Below are positions 1 through 7,659 of a stretch of 28,447 bases of DNA, piece after piece (the first letter of the stretch is position 1; each line of letters begins with the position of its first letter). The position numbers were made by a program, and so were the translations under genes. The notes beneath the pieces are model-generated. The model was given only the letters and a program-made list of their open reading frames with translations, was not told where the DNA came from and did not search any database. This DNA is from Candidatus Lindowiibacteriota bacterium. Lineage in GTDB: Bacteria > Lindowbacteria > 2-12-FULL-62-27. Location: positions 1 to 28,447 of the forward strand of contig JAHFCY010000011.1 in NCBI GenBank assembly GCA_023249255.1, given 5' to 3'.

Positions 1-254
1 AGTTCGTTGATGTAGTAGCGGTAGCCCTTGTCGGTGGGACTTCGTCCGGCCGACGTGTGCGGCTGTTCGAGAAATCCCCATTCCTCAAGGTCCGAGCAGA
101 TGTTGCGGACCGTCGCCGGAGACATCTCGAAGTCAAACGCCCTGGAGATGGTCCGCGATCCCACCGGCTCACTCTCCTTGATGTGTGTATGGATCATGAA
201 ATAGAGAATCCGCCGTTCGCGTTCGGTCAGTTCCCGTTCGTCCGGATGCGGCAT
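1..254 (-). CDS. hrcA: Heat-inducible transcription repressor HrcA (partial, N-terminal 84 residues)
   Basis: HrcA represses chaperone genes by binding CIRCE operators as a dimer. Only the N-terminal winged-helix domain lies in the window and the gene runs off the left edge. Visible are the opening LTERERRILYFMI, the recognition-helix segment VSPATVRNICSDLEE, the PVGSRT motif and the wing-proximal GRSPTDKGYRYYI, all typical of the family. The ATG at 254 is preceded by a strong Shine-Dalgarno (AAAGGAGGG, about 260-269). A perfect CIRCE element lies 30 bases upstream, so the gene is almost certainly autoregulated. It follows the clp1-like gene on the same strand but has its own promoter. dnaK/grpE-type genes often follow hrcA but would lie outside the window. 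Confidence 0.93.
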   Translation of the reverse strand, partial: MPHPDERELTERERRILYFMIHTHIKESEPVGSRTISRAFDFEMSPATVRNICSDLEEWGFLEQPHTSAGRSPTDKGYRYYINE

Positions 255-283
255 CGCCCACCCTCCTTTCAACCCGCCCTATT

Positions 284-310
284 TTAGCACTCATCGCACG
301 AGAGTGCTAA
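284..310 (-). promoter_or_regulatory. CIRCE operator
   Basis: This is a perfect inverted repeat, TTAGCACTC (284-292), a 9-base spacer, then GAGTGCTAA (302-310), identical to the consensus CIRCE half-sites. It overlaps the predicted transcription start of hrcA, so HrcA bound here would block initiation. Confidence 0.96.
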
Positions 311-313
311 TGA

Positions 314-343
314 TTTTTACAAAGGCGCCGCGCAGGTTGTCAA
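314..343 (-). promoter_or_regulatory. Sigma-70-type promoter of hrcA
   Basis: On the minus strand a consensus -35 box TTGACA (338-343) is followed after 18 bases by TAAAAA (314-319). The predicted start near 307 falls inside the CIRCE element. The -35 is perfect, the -10 is A-rich but imperfect, and the spacing is one base longer than ideal. Confidence 0.65.
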
Positions 344-385
344 GTGGGGTCCCAGGTGGTGACGAACAAAGCCGAAATTTCGGTT

Positions 386-1660
386 TTAAAACGTCCCCGG
401 TTCGATAAATCCCGATTCCGTGCCGTCCGGATCATACCGGACGGATCCCACGACGACACCCCGGACTGCGGCGGGATCGCGCAGGGGCGTGAAAACGCGG
501 ACCTTGCGGGATTTGAAATCGAAGCGGTCGAGGATTCCCATTCCCACACAATGCTGTTTTTGGTCAAGGAGGCCGATGAGGACGCCCTGTTCGTCGCCGC
601 TCTGAAGCACGCGAAGGTTCGGCCCGACTGCTTGCGTGATTTTGGCGCGATCCGTTTTGGTCAGAGGTTTGCGGACGACCAGAAGCGTGCCTTCGAAGGC
701 GGGCAGGCGTTCGGCCCAGAGGACGTTCGGATGTTTGAGGGTGACGGGCTGGCCGCTGAAGAGGTAACAGCGGTAGAAGAAAATAGAATCAAGCGGGAGA
801 TCGAGATGCGAGCCGTTTTTGAAATATGATTTGCTTAGATTTTCCCGCAGGGCTTTTCGGACGGTCGGCGACGTCGGCGACGCTTTCTTGGAAACCTTGA
901 TCCGCACCATGTGTTTTTCGGGCCGGCCTTTGACGAGATGTTCCAGTTCGCGCTCGCGCTGGAGCAGGACCACGAGGTCGGGCAGAAGAATGTCCATCTT
1001 GGCGGCCTTGAGCATCCGTCCGCCGTCGCCGGCGACCCAGCCGGTCGTATCGACGATGACCGTGGCCTCGCGCCGGAGGGCGTGCCACGTGAGTTGCCGG
1101 ACGCCGATCAGGGCATGGAGAAGATGCAGGCCGGGGGAATGCGATCCGAGAAAATACATGCCGTCGACGGGCGCGTCGTGCAGAAAAAGAAGCGGCTCGC
1201 GAAGAAAAGACAGGCCGAACGTGCAGGGCGGGCCGATGTCGCTCTGGCCGGCGTCGCAGTCGACCACCGCGACCTTGCGATGAAGCCCGAACAGGCGATT
1301 GGCCACATACGTGGAGAAAAAAGTCTTGCCGCTATCCATCTCGCCGAGGACAAACACCAGCCGCGCGTGCTCCTTGTAAATCCGGTAGACAAGATCATCC
1401 CAACTCTGCGGGATCGTCCGCTCCGGAATTTTTTCAGCGGGATTGGCCAGTGCGCTGTCGATCCGGATTTCGGCGCGTTCGCCGAATTCAAACGGAATTT
1501 TTTTGTTTTCCGGAATGTGAATGGTCTCGCCCGGCACGATGGGTTTGCCGATCGCCTCGGCCGCCCCGCGCAGAACTTCGACGCGGCTTGGGCCGCCGAT
1601 GAGATAGAAACTGCCGGCCGGGATAGCTACCACCTTATTCGACGAAAGATCGGGATTCAT
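386..1660 (-). CDS. Clp1/Grc3-type polynucleotide 5'-hydroxyl kinase
   Basis: The 424-residue protein fits the Clp1/NOL9/Grc3 family, which phosphorylates 5'-OH ends of RNA or DNA with ATP. Residues 1-95 form the small beta-rich N-terminal domain (VVAIPAGSFYLIGG onward). The P-loop GEMDSGKT is at 106-113. The family's DxDxGQ signature follows at about 134-139 (VVDCDAGQSDIGPP). A lid-like Arg-containing helix, RKALRENLSKSYF, precedes a C-terminal beta domain. The ATG at 1660 overlaps the upstream stop (ATGA) and has a GGAGAA Shine-Dalgarno. It is the last gene of the salvage string. The role could be RNA repair or processing, or kinase action on salvaged ends. Substrate specificity cannot be read from sequence. 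The family is well known in eukaryotes and archaea and less studied in bacteria. Confidence 0.85.
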   Translation of the reverse strand: MNPDLSSNKVVAIPAGSFYLIGGPSRVEVLRGAAEAIGKPIVPGETIHIPENKKIPFEFGERAEIRIDSALANPAEKIPERTIPQSWDDLVYRIYKEHARLVFVLGEMDSGKTFFSTYVANRLFGLHRKVAVVDCDAGQSDIGPPCTFGLSFLREPLLFLHDAPVDGMYFLGSHSPGLHLLHALIGVRQLTWHALRREATVIVDTTGWVAGDGGRMLKAAKMDILLPDLVVLLQRERELEHLVKGRPEKHMVRIKVSKKASPTSPTVRKALRENLSKSYFKNGSHLDLPLDSIFFYRCYLFSGQPVTLKHPNVLWAERLPAFEGTLLVVRKPLTKTDRAKITQAVGPNLRVLQSGDEQGVLIGLLDQKQHCVGMGILDRFDFKSRKVRVFTPLRDPAAVRGVVVGSVRYDPDGTESGFIEPGTF

Positions 1661-2100
1661 GATGTTCTCCGTTTTACCGTTCCTGTTTTTTTGTCAAACA
1701 CGAGCGTCGGCCAGAATGCCTCCAGTGTGTCGGCCCGGAACCGTTCAACGAGGCGGATACGGGACCGGGAAAGTTTCACGCGTGACGTCCGGCCGGACGA
1801 TTCCTCCACATCGACTGAAATCGCGCCGGTCGTCCATGCCGACAGCTGGCCGGCAAGCGCGCGGCCGCGGGTTGGCCACACGACAACGCGCGATCCTTTC
1901 GCCGGCGCCGGTTTGTCCGCCGCGCATGGCTCGAAGGCTTTCCAGAGGCACACGCCGACAAGACCGGGATAGACCGGGATCGCGCGGTAAATTCTCGCCA
2001 TCTCGCGCACGAACCAGGTGACGGCCGCGGGCGGATATTTGTCGAGGATGGTCTCCAACTGGGTCATGAGTGACGGGAATTCGGATTCGCGGAATGTCAT
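1657..2100 (-). CDS. Conserved-looking protein of unknown function (147 aa)
   Basis: I do not recognise this protein. The N-terminal half is helical and aromatic (MTFRESEFPSLM, then YPPAAVTWFVREMARIYRAI). The C-terminal half, about residues 66-125, looks like a small beta-barrel, with GSRVVVWPTRG, a turn and AISVDVEESSGRTSRVKL, possibly a nucleic-acid- or ligand-binding fold. No signal peptide or membrane span is visible. The ATG at 2100 was chosen over a longer in-frame extension because it overlaps the upstream stop as ATGA and has GGAGA ten bases upstream (2111-2115). It sits between the P-loop kinase-like gene and the Clp1-type kinase and overlaps both, so it is probably made together with them. 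Function unknown. Confidence 0.7.
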   Translation of the reverse strand: MTFRESEFPSLMTQLETILDKYPPAAVTWFVREMARIYRAIPVYPGLVGVCLWKAFEPCAADKPAPAKGSRVVVWPTRGRALAGQLSAWTTGAISVDVEESSGRTSRVKLSRSRIRLVERFRADTLEAFWPTLVFDKKTGTVKRRTS

Positions 2101-2744
2101 CGCCGGACTGTCTCCGGACTCAAAATGGCGCGAAGTCTTGCCATGATATTCGCCTTGTCGGCCTCCCACTTCGAATAATCACCGCTCGAATCGTCGATCA
2201 GCATCGTGTTCAATCGCGGGTCACGCAGGAGCGTGTCATGGTCGTCGCTTGCATACGTGTTTTCCATCTCCTCCCGCGAGACGAGATGGTCGTCTCCGCC
2301 TTCTTTCTTCGCGGCCTTGTGCCGCGCGACGTTTCTTTTCCAGCAGACGTCAAAGGGGCACAGTGCGTAGAGGACAAGCGAACGCTTGAGAATTTCCGGA
2401 GAGAAATTGGCGGTCAGTGAATGAACCATGTTCGGGCGGGAAAATTCGATAAAGATCACGCGGCTGTCGTCCTGCATTTTAAGGACGTCGCGGTTGACCT
2501 CTTTCAGAATTTCGTCCCAGATAGACTGGTCTGTGACTTTGTATCCGCCATCGGCCGTCCGCCGGCATCGTTTGTATTCCCGGTCGGTCTGAAAAATGTT
2601 CCAGAGTTTCGGGAAATCGTCGATGCGCGGCGTTTCCCGCGCCAGTCCCTCCCGCACGATCTGTTCAGACAGTGTCGGATAAAAGACTTCGGACTTTCCG
2701 ACGCCGGGAGTGCCGAGGAGAAAGAGGTGAAAACACCCGGCCAT
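2097..2744 (-). CDS. P-loop NTPase, small-molecule-kinase-like (215 aa)
   Basis: The protein opens MAGCFHLFLLGTPGVGKS, a Walker A at residues 11-18 directly after the first strand, as in adenylate/nucleoside kinases and simple AAA-like NTPases. A hydrophobic strand VIFIEFSR around residue 98 resembles the E-x-S/R site of nucleoside kinases. A basic segment CWKRNVARHKAAKK resembles a lid. No sensor or arginine-finger motifs typical of AAA+ proteins were seen. The ATG at 2744 overlaps the cytidine deaminase stop (TGATG), which rules out the longer in-frame reading that runs antisense-like through cdd. Its place among nucleoside salvage enzymes, with no other nucleoside kinase in the window, suggests a nucleoside or nucleotide kinase. 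That role is inference. Confidence 0.72.
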   Translation of the reverse strand: MAGCFHLFLLGTPGVGKSEVFYPTLSEQIVREGLARETPRIDDFPKLWNIFQTDREYKRCRRTADGGYKVTDQSIWDEILKEVNRDVLKMQDDSRVIFIEFSRPNMVHSLTANFSPEILKRSLVLYALCPFDVCWKRNVARHKAAKKEGGDDHLVSREEMENTYASDDHDTLLRDPRLNTMLIDDSSGDYSKWEADKANIMARLRAILSPETVRR

Positions 2745-3145
2745 CAGAGGTCCTCGGGGCCGAACGATCCGGGTAGAAGTTGTTCGACGGGTTCGATGCG
2801 GAATTTCCCGCGCGTGTTGGCCAGAATGACGGTGGTCGATTTTCCGAACTCGCGGATGACCTGCCGGCACGCGCCGCAGGGAGAGGCGAGATGTTCGGGA
2901 TGATAAACGATCGCGACGGCCCGGATCTTTTTTTCACCGGCCGACACGGCGCCGAAAATCGCTGATCGTTCGGCGCAGATCGTGAGGCCGTAGGAGGCGT
3001 TTTCGACGTTACAGCCGCCGTAAATCTTTCCGGAGCCGCCGAGCGCCGCGGCGCCGACGTGAAATTTCGAATAGGGCGCGTAGGCGTTTTTGCGCGCTTG
3101 TGACGCCGCTCGAATGAGTTTTTGAATTGTCCGGGCCGGAATCAT
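2744..3145 (-). CDS. cdd: Cytidine deaminase (homotetrameric type)
   Basis: Cdd hydrolyses (deoxy)cytidine to (deoxy)uridine in pyrimidine salvage. The 133-residue length matches the small tetrameric class. Zinc ligands and the catalytic Glu are visible as CAE (C58, E60) and PCGACRQ (C90, C93). YAPYSKFHVGAA and GCNVENASYGLTICAERSA are the family's substrate-site signatures. The ATG at 3145 follows GGAGAACGGC and overlaps the add stop as ATGA. The stop overlaps the next gene by one base. Its uridine product is a substrate of the pyrimidine-nucleoside phosphorylase further upstream in the same string. Confidence 0.95.
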   Translation of the reverse strand: MIPARTIQKLIRAASQARKNAYAPYSKFHVGAAALGGSGKIYGGCNVENASYGLTICAERSAIFGAVSAGEKKIRAVAIVYHPEHLASPCGACRQVIREFGKSTTVILANTRGKFRIEPVEQLLPGSFGPEDL

Positions 3146-4170
3146 GCCGTTCTCCTTTTTGGTCGAAACCATTTTTGATCGATGATCCGCCGGAGTCGCC
3201 GGCGGGTGGCGCGGTCGCAGAACGCTGCGTCGGCTGCGGCGCGAACCGACAGGGCGAGTTGGTCGTGTGTGAGACCGCACTGCGTCACCGCCGCCGTGTA
3301 TTCGTGCGAGAGCGTGATGTTGGAGACGCCGGGGTCGTCCGAGTTGATCGTGACGGAAACGCCGGCGTCGGCGAGTTGTTTCAATGGATGTGCGCGGAAA
3401 CTCGGGGCGCATCGCGTTTGGACGTTCGAGGTCGGACAGATTTCGAGAGTGACCTTTTGTTCGAGAAGCATGTCGAGAATACGGCGGTCATCCACGCTGT
3501 GGATGCCGTGGCCGATCCGCCGCGCGCCCATGCGCGTGAGAGCCTCGCGAACGCGTTCCGGCCCGCAGGCCTCGCCGGCGTGGACCGTGATCGGAATGCC
3601 GTATTTTTGCGCCAGACAAAACGCCGGATAGTGCGGCCTCGCCGGGTAGCGGACTTCGTCTCCGGCCAGATCGACGCCGACAACGCCGCGGCCGAGATGC
3701 CGTTTGGCGATTTCAACCGTGTCAATGGAACTTGCGGGCGATTCGGAACGATAACAACAGAGGATGAGCCGGACCGTGATGCCGAATCGTTTCTGTCCGC
3801 GGGCGATGCCGCGGAGAGCGCAGGCGACGGTGTCCTCCATCGAAAATTCGCGAGTAGCCTGAAGGATGGGGGCAAAGCGGGTTTCGAGGTAAATGATGTT
3901 GTCTTTCGCCGCGTCCTCACAGACTTCGTAGGCGATCCGCTCGACGGCTTCAGGCGATTTCAGAAAGTCGTAGAAGAAAAAGAATTTCTGAAGAAATTGG
4001 CCGAGGCTGCGGCAATTTCGGCCGACCCGGCAGTGGGGCGCAAGCCGGTCGAGGTCTCGTGTTGGCAGGGGAAATCGGCCCGCGACCGCCAGATCACGAA
4101 TCGTTTTGACCCGCACGGATCCGTCCAGATGCCGGTGAAGTTCGATCTTCGGAAATTTCCGGTAATCCAT
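3142..4170 (-). CDS. add: Adenosine deaminase
   Basis: Add converts (deoxy)adenosine to (deoxy)inosine, which the purine-nucleoside phosphorylase in this operon can cleave. The 342-residue TIM-barrel metalloenzyme shows all key sites: KIELHRHLDGS (H12, H14), TVHAGEA (H197, E200), RRIGHGIHS (H221) and INSDDPG (D278, D279). The ATG at 4170 is preferred because an AAGGG Shine-Dalgarno lies seven bases upstream. A GTG two codons earlier (4176) would overlap the mtnP stop as GTGA but sits too close to that Shine-Dalgarno. Related adenine and aminofutalosine deaminases share this fold, but the motif set and salvage context favour adenosine. Confidence 0.9.
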   Translation of the reverse strand: MDYRKFPKIELHRHLDGSVRVKTIRDLAVAGRFPLPTRDLDRLAPHCRVGRNCRSLGQFLQKFFFFYDFLKSPEAVERIAYEVCEDAAKDNIIYLETRFAPILQATREFSMEDTVACALRGIARGQKRFGITVRLILCCYRSESPASSIDTVEIAKRHLGRGVVGVDLAGDEVRYPARPHYPAFCLAQKYGIPITVHAGEACGPERVREALTRMGARRIGHGIHSVDDRRILDMLLEQKVTLEICPTSNVQTRCAPSFRAHPLKQLADAGVSVTINSDDPGVSNITLSHEYTAAVTQCGLTHDQLALSVRAAADAAFCDRATRRRLRRIIDQKWFRPKRRTA

Positions 4171-4172
4171 TC

Positions 4173-5102
4173 TCACTTCCCTTTTTTTGGTTTCTGCCGC
4201 CCGGCCGGTTGAAAATATTTGTCGAGCAGAAATGCGAGGCGCGCGCGCGTTTTTTTCGGAATCAGGTCAGGCGCGGTGACGATGGCGTTGGAAAGCGCCG
4301 AATGGCATGGGCAGGATTCACCGGGGTGTTTAGCGAGCGCGAGGATCACCGACCGCGCGATTTTTTTGGCGTTACCGGCGTTTTTCAAAAGAGTCTGGAC
4401 GACCATGTCAGCCGTAACGGCGTCGTGTCCCTCGCGCCAGCAGTCGTAGTCGGTCGGCAGCGCGCAGATCGCGTAACAAATTTCGGCTTCCCGCGCGAGT
4501 TTGGCCTCCGGCAGGGCGGTCATGCCGATGACCGATGCCCCCCACGAGCGGTGGAGATTCGATTCGGCTTTGGTCGAAAACTGGGGGCCTTCCATGACGA
4601 CGTACGTGCCGCCGCGGTGCGTGTTGAGTTTTTGCGCGCTCGACGCGTCGGCCAACATGTTCGAAAGCCGGCCGCAGAATGGATCAGCGAAGGCAACGTG
4701 CGCGACGACGCCGTCTCCAAAAAACGTGCTGGGCCTATGTCGTGTCCGGTCAATGAGCTGGTCAGGAATGACGATGTCGCGTCCCGGCACGATTTCCTCT
4801 TTGAGTGATCCGACGGCCGACAGCGACAGGATCCAACGAACTCCGAGCGATTTCAGCGCGCAGATGTTTGCCCGCGAGTTGACTTCAGTCGGCAAAATCC
4901 GATGCCCCCGTCCGTGCCGGGGCAAAAACGCGACGCGCAGTCCGCCGAGGCGTCCCACGCGGATCACGTCGGATGGCGGGCCGTAGGGTGTGTCGATTTC
5001 GACTTCCTGCAACTCCTCGACTCCCTCCATATCATAAATGCCGCTTCCGCCGATGACGCCGACGGCCGGTTCGGCGCCCGATTTTCCGATTTTTGGTTTC
5101 AT
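4173..5102 (-). CDS. mtnP: S-methyl-5'-thioadenosine phosphorylase
   Basis: The enzyme cleaves methylthioadenosine with phosphate to adenine and methylthioribose-1-phosphate, recycling the polyamine-pathway by-product. The 309-residue sequence has the phosphorylase signatures GGSGIYD, DTPYGPPSD, PRHGRGH, the ribose-site EGPQFST and GMTALPEAKLAREAEICYA. TDYDCW carries the Asp that selects 6-amino purines and separates MTA phosphorylases from hypoxanthine/guanine-specific PNPs. The ATG at 5102 lies three bases after the DUF3006 stop, with AAAGGGAAA upstream. The tail is Lys-rich (RQKPKKGK). It is the second phosphorylase of this superfamily in the string. The other, at 8972-9886, is the ordinary PNP. 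Confidence 0.93.
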   Translation of the reverse strand: MKPKIGKSGAEPAVGVIGGSGIYDMEGVEELQEVEIDTPYGPPSDVIRVGRLGGLRVAFLPRHGRGHRILPTEVNSRANICALKSLGVRWILSLSAVGSLKEEIVPGRDIVIPDQLIDRTRHRPSTFFGDGVVAHVAFADPFCGRLSNMLADASSAQKLNTHRGGTYVVMEGPQFSTKAESNLHRSWGASVIGMTALPEAKLAREAEICYAICALPTDYDCWREGHDAVTADMVVQTLLKNAGNAKKIARSVILALAKHPGESCPCHSALSNAIVTAPDLIPKKTRARLAFLLDKYFQPAGRQKPKKGK

Positions 5103-5105
5103 GAT

Positions 5106-5333
5106 TCAGGGTTTCCCTTTCTTGTCTTTGAGGTGTTTTCCGGCGAGCAGGTCGCGCTGAAGATCGGCGATCTCGTCGCGCCGTTTTTTCGTTTCCGTTT
5201 CGTCCACGACAATCTCGACGACAAGACCTTCCTTCGCGCCCGCGATGTATTTCGCCGGAATTTGAATCTGTCCGCCATCGTCGAACTCGATCACCGCGAT
5301 GCCCTCTTCAATCCGATCAATGACGCCTTTCAT
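5106..5333 (-). CDS. DUF3006 family small protein
   Basis: The 75-residue protein begins MKGVIDRIEEGIAVIEFDDG and continues IQIPAKYIAGAKEGLVVEI, the short beta-barrel pattern of DUF3006. A charged helix rich in Lys/Glu/Asp follows (TKKRRDEIADLQRDLL). DUF3006 proteins are often encoded beside nucleases or DNA-modifying proteins, but no biochemical role is established. The ATG at 5333 has a GGGGGG stretch seven bases upstream and is preferred to an in-frame TTG two codons earlier. It sits 31 bases after recJ and three bases before mtnP, so it is part of the operon. An accessory role for RecJ is possible but only inferred. Confidence 0.85.
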   Translation of the reverse strand: MKGVIDRIEEGIAVIEFDDGGQIQIPAKYIAGAKEGLVVEIVVDETETKKRRDEIADLQRDLLAGKHLKDKKGKP

Positions 5334-5364
5334 ATCCAATCCCCCCGTTGTATGGATGTTGTGA

Positions 5365-7659
5365 TCAACACCGAATGTCCTCCAGCATCATCTGAATGTC
5401 GACCCGCCCGTTCCATTCGTTTCTCGAAAGGTCAAAAATCAGATCGGCCTGCCGGCCAATCCGGTCTGCGACGCCGCCCATGCCCCATCCGACCGCTGTG
5501 ACCGTGCGCCGCGCGTCAGGACCGACACGGATCCGGAGATGTTTCCCGTCCTCGCCGATCTGCCGGCGCTCGCCGATCGGCGCTGCCGTCATGACGAATT
5601 TCGGAAACGGATTTCCCTTGCCGAACGGCTCAAGAACGGAAAGCGCGTCGAGCGTTGCAAGCGTCAAGTCTTCGAACTTGAGTTCCGCATCGGCCTCGAT
5701 TTGAGGCTCCGGCATATCGCGGAGCCGTCCGGCGACCACGCGTTTGATTTTTTCGAAAAATCCCACAATGTTTTCCGGCCGAATCGTCATTCCGACCGCC
5801 TGATGATGCCCGCCGAATTTTTCCAGAAGGTCGGCGCATTCTCCGACTGCTTCGACCATGTTCAGGGATTCGATCGACCGCGATGATCCCGTGCCTTTGC
5901 CGTCTTCGATCAGGACAATCAGCACCGGCCGCCCGGTCTCGTTTTTGATTCGGGACGCGACGATGCCCGTCACTCCTTGCGGGACGCCCTCGGCCGACAC
6001 ACAGATGATCCGGTCGCGTTCAAGATCGTTCTGGCCGGGCACCAGATCCATCAGCCGTTTGAAATTGTCCTTTACGAGTTGCTTGCGTTCCGTGTTCATC
6101 CGGACGATGCTCCCGGACAGTTCGCGCGCCTCGGATTTTGACGTCGCGATCAGAAGATCGAGCGCGGGGGTTGCGTCGCCGAGCCGGCCCGGCGCGTTGA
6201 GAAGCGGTCCGAGCAAAAACGCGATGTCACGGCCGGTCGGTGCGGAAAGTTCGACGGATTCGAGAAGAGCCTTGATCCCGAGCGGTGGCGCGTCGCGCAT
6301 GACGCGAAGACCTTCGGCGACGATCGCACGGTTTTCGTCCACCAGCGGCATCATGTCGGCCACCGCCGCCAGCGCCGCCAGCGGAACCAGCCTCTCATAA
6401 AACACGGACTGCTCCACGTTCTGGCGGTCCAACAGGCGGTGAAACACCTCGGCTGCGGCAACGGTGTCCGCCAGAGCCCGGTGTGCTCCCGTCAGCGGCA
6501 CGCCCAGTTCCGCCGCGACGGATGTGAGTTTCCGGCTGGCCAGTCCCGGCAGGGCGCCGCTGGCTACCGCCATGATGTCTTCGGTTGGATATGCCCACTC
6601 GACGCCAAGATTGCGTTTGAATTCCGCCGCGAGGAAATCGCGGTCGAACTCGACGTTGTAGGCAAGAACGAGAACGTCCGGCTCGGACAAAAATTTGATG
6701 AGACCGCGCAAAGCGATTTTTCGATCGATGCCCTTTTCCGCGAGTTCGGAGTCGGTAATCCCCGTGATGCGCGTGATTTCTTCGGAGACCGGAGCGGACG
6801 GCGCGGTCAGGCAGACATATTCATCGAGCCGGATACCGTTTCGATATTTGACCGCCGCGATTTCGATGACCTCGTCCTTGACGCGGTCAAGCCCCGTCGT
6901 TTCGACATCGAGGACGACAAGCGTGCGGTTGGCGAAAGGCGACCGCGCGGCAAACAGCGCCATCGCGAGTTTGAACGCGACGCCCGCGCCCGAGAGATGT
7001 TTGAAGGGATATGGTTCGCCCGGAATGCCCGGATGGAGGATTGCATGAGCCGCCGGAAGAAGAGGCGATCCATCCCCGGCTGTTTTATGCGTGTGATGGT
7101 CGGCGATGAGGACGTCCATGCCGCCTGCGTTCGCTTCCGCCACTCGATCGATTTCACAAATGCCGGTATCGACCGTGATGCCGAGCGTGAATCCGTCGCG
7201 GAGCGCCCGTGCCATGATGTCGGGATGAACGCCATATCCTTCCGCGCCGGCCGGAATGTGGGCATCGACCGTCGCTCCGAGCGCCCGAAGCGTCAGGATC
7301 AGGATCGCGGCGCCGGAGACGCCATCGGCGTCGCGGTCGCCGAACACAAAAATCTTTTCCTTGCGGTTAATCGCGCGCCGGATTCGAGCAAGCGCCTTCT
7401 CCATGTCGCGGAACAAAAACGGCGAATGCATCTGGTATTTGGATGGATGCAAAAATGTTTCAGCGTCTTTGGGCGCGCGAACGCCGCGGTTGACCAGAAG
7501 CCGAGCGACAATCGGGTGTAGATTGAGTTTGTCCGCCAGATCACGTTCGGCGTCGGCGTCTCCGGCCCGGATCATCCATTTGGATCTGGTCGGCGCTGTG
7601 GAAGGAACCTCGAGCAGCGCCGCAAGACGCCCCTGCTCCGGAGATTCCTGATCCATCAT
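5365..7659 (-). CDS. recJ: RecJ single-strand exonuclease with an inserted DnaQ-like (DEDDh) exonuclease domain
   Basis: RecJ degrades single-stranded DNA 5'-3' in recombination and repair. The 764-residue protein has the DHH core: DRDADG at about 108-113, VDTGI, DHHTH at 187-191, VADMMPL near 433-439 and LLNAPGRL. It also has the DHHA1 part with KFGGHHQAVGMTI near 614-626 and a C-terminal OB-like domain. Between the DHH motif and VADMMPL, about residues 245-410, lies a complete DEDDh exonuclease domain: DVETTG (D251, E253), AYNVEFD (N335, D339) and HRALAD (H393, D398). One uninterrupted frame covers both, and all expected metal ligands of both sites are present. The ATG at 7659 overlaps the pdp stop. 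A TTG at 7674 is an alternative start. I infer a dual-polarity nuclease feeding nucleotides to the salvage genes. Confidence 0.93.
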   Translation of the reverse strand: MMDQESPEQGRLAALLEVPSTAPTRSKWMIRAGDADAERDLADKLNLHPIVARLLVNRGVRAPKDAETFLHPSKYQMHSPFLFRDMEKALARIRRAINRKEKIFVFGDRDADGVSGAAILILTLRALGATVDAHIPAGAEGYGVHPDIMARALRDGFTLGITVDTGICEIDRVAEANAGGMDVLIADHHTHKTAGDGSPLLPAAHAILHPGIPGEPYPFKHLSGAGVAFKLAMALFAARSPFANRTLVVLDVETTGLDRVKDEVIEIAAVKYRNGIRLDEYVCLTAPSAPVSEEITRITGITDSELAEKGIDRKIALRGLIKFLSEPDVLVLAYNVEFDRDFLAAEFKRNLGVEWAYPTEDIMAVASGALPGLASRKLTSVAAELGVPLTGAHRALADTVAAAEVFHRLLDRQNVEQSVFYERLVPLAALAAVADMMPLVDENRAIVAEGLRVMRDAPPLGIKALLESVELSAPTGRDIAFLLGPLLNAPGRLGDATPALDLLIATSKSEARELSGSIVRMNTERKQLVKDNFKRLMDLVPGQNDLERDRIICVSAEGVPQGVTGIVASRIKNETGRPVLIVLIEDGKGTGSSRSIESLNMVEAVGECADLLEKFGGHHQAVGMTIRPENIVGFFEKIKRVVAGRLRDMPEPQIEADAELKFEDLTLATLDALSVLEPFGKGNPFPKFVMTAAPIGERRQIGEDGKHLRIRVGPDARRTVTAVGWGMGGVADRIGRQADLIFDLSRNEWNGRVDIQMMLEDIRC

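Noticed and set aside
372-383. Palindrome CCGAAATTTCGG after the Clp1-type gene as terminator
   Set aside because: Only four pairs remain once a loop is allowed, and no T-run follows on the minus strand.
3127-4212. 361-codon plus-strand open frame opposite adenosine deaminase
   Set aside because: It is antisense to a gene with all catalytic motifs, has no recognisable domain, and arises from GC-rich codon bias.
6439-7521. 360-codon plus-strand open frame opposite recJ
   Set aside because: Shadow frame: Arg/Asp-rich composition without domain, and the minus-strand frame is clearly real.
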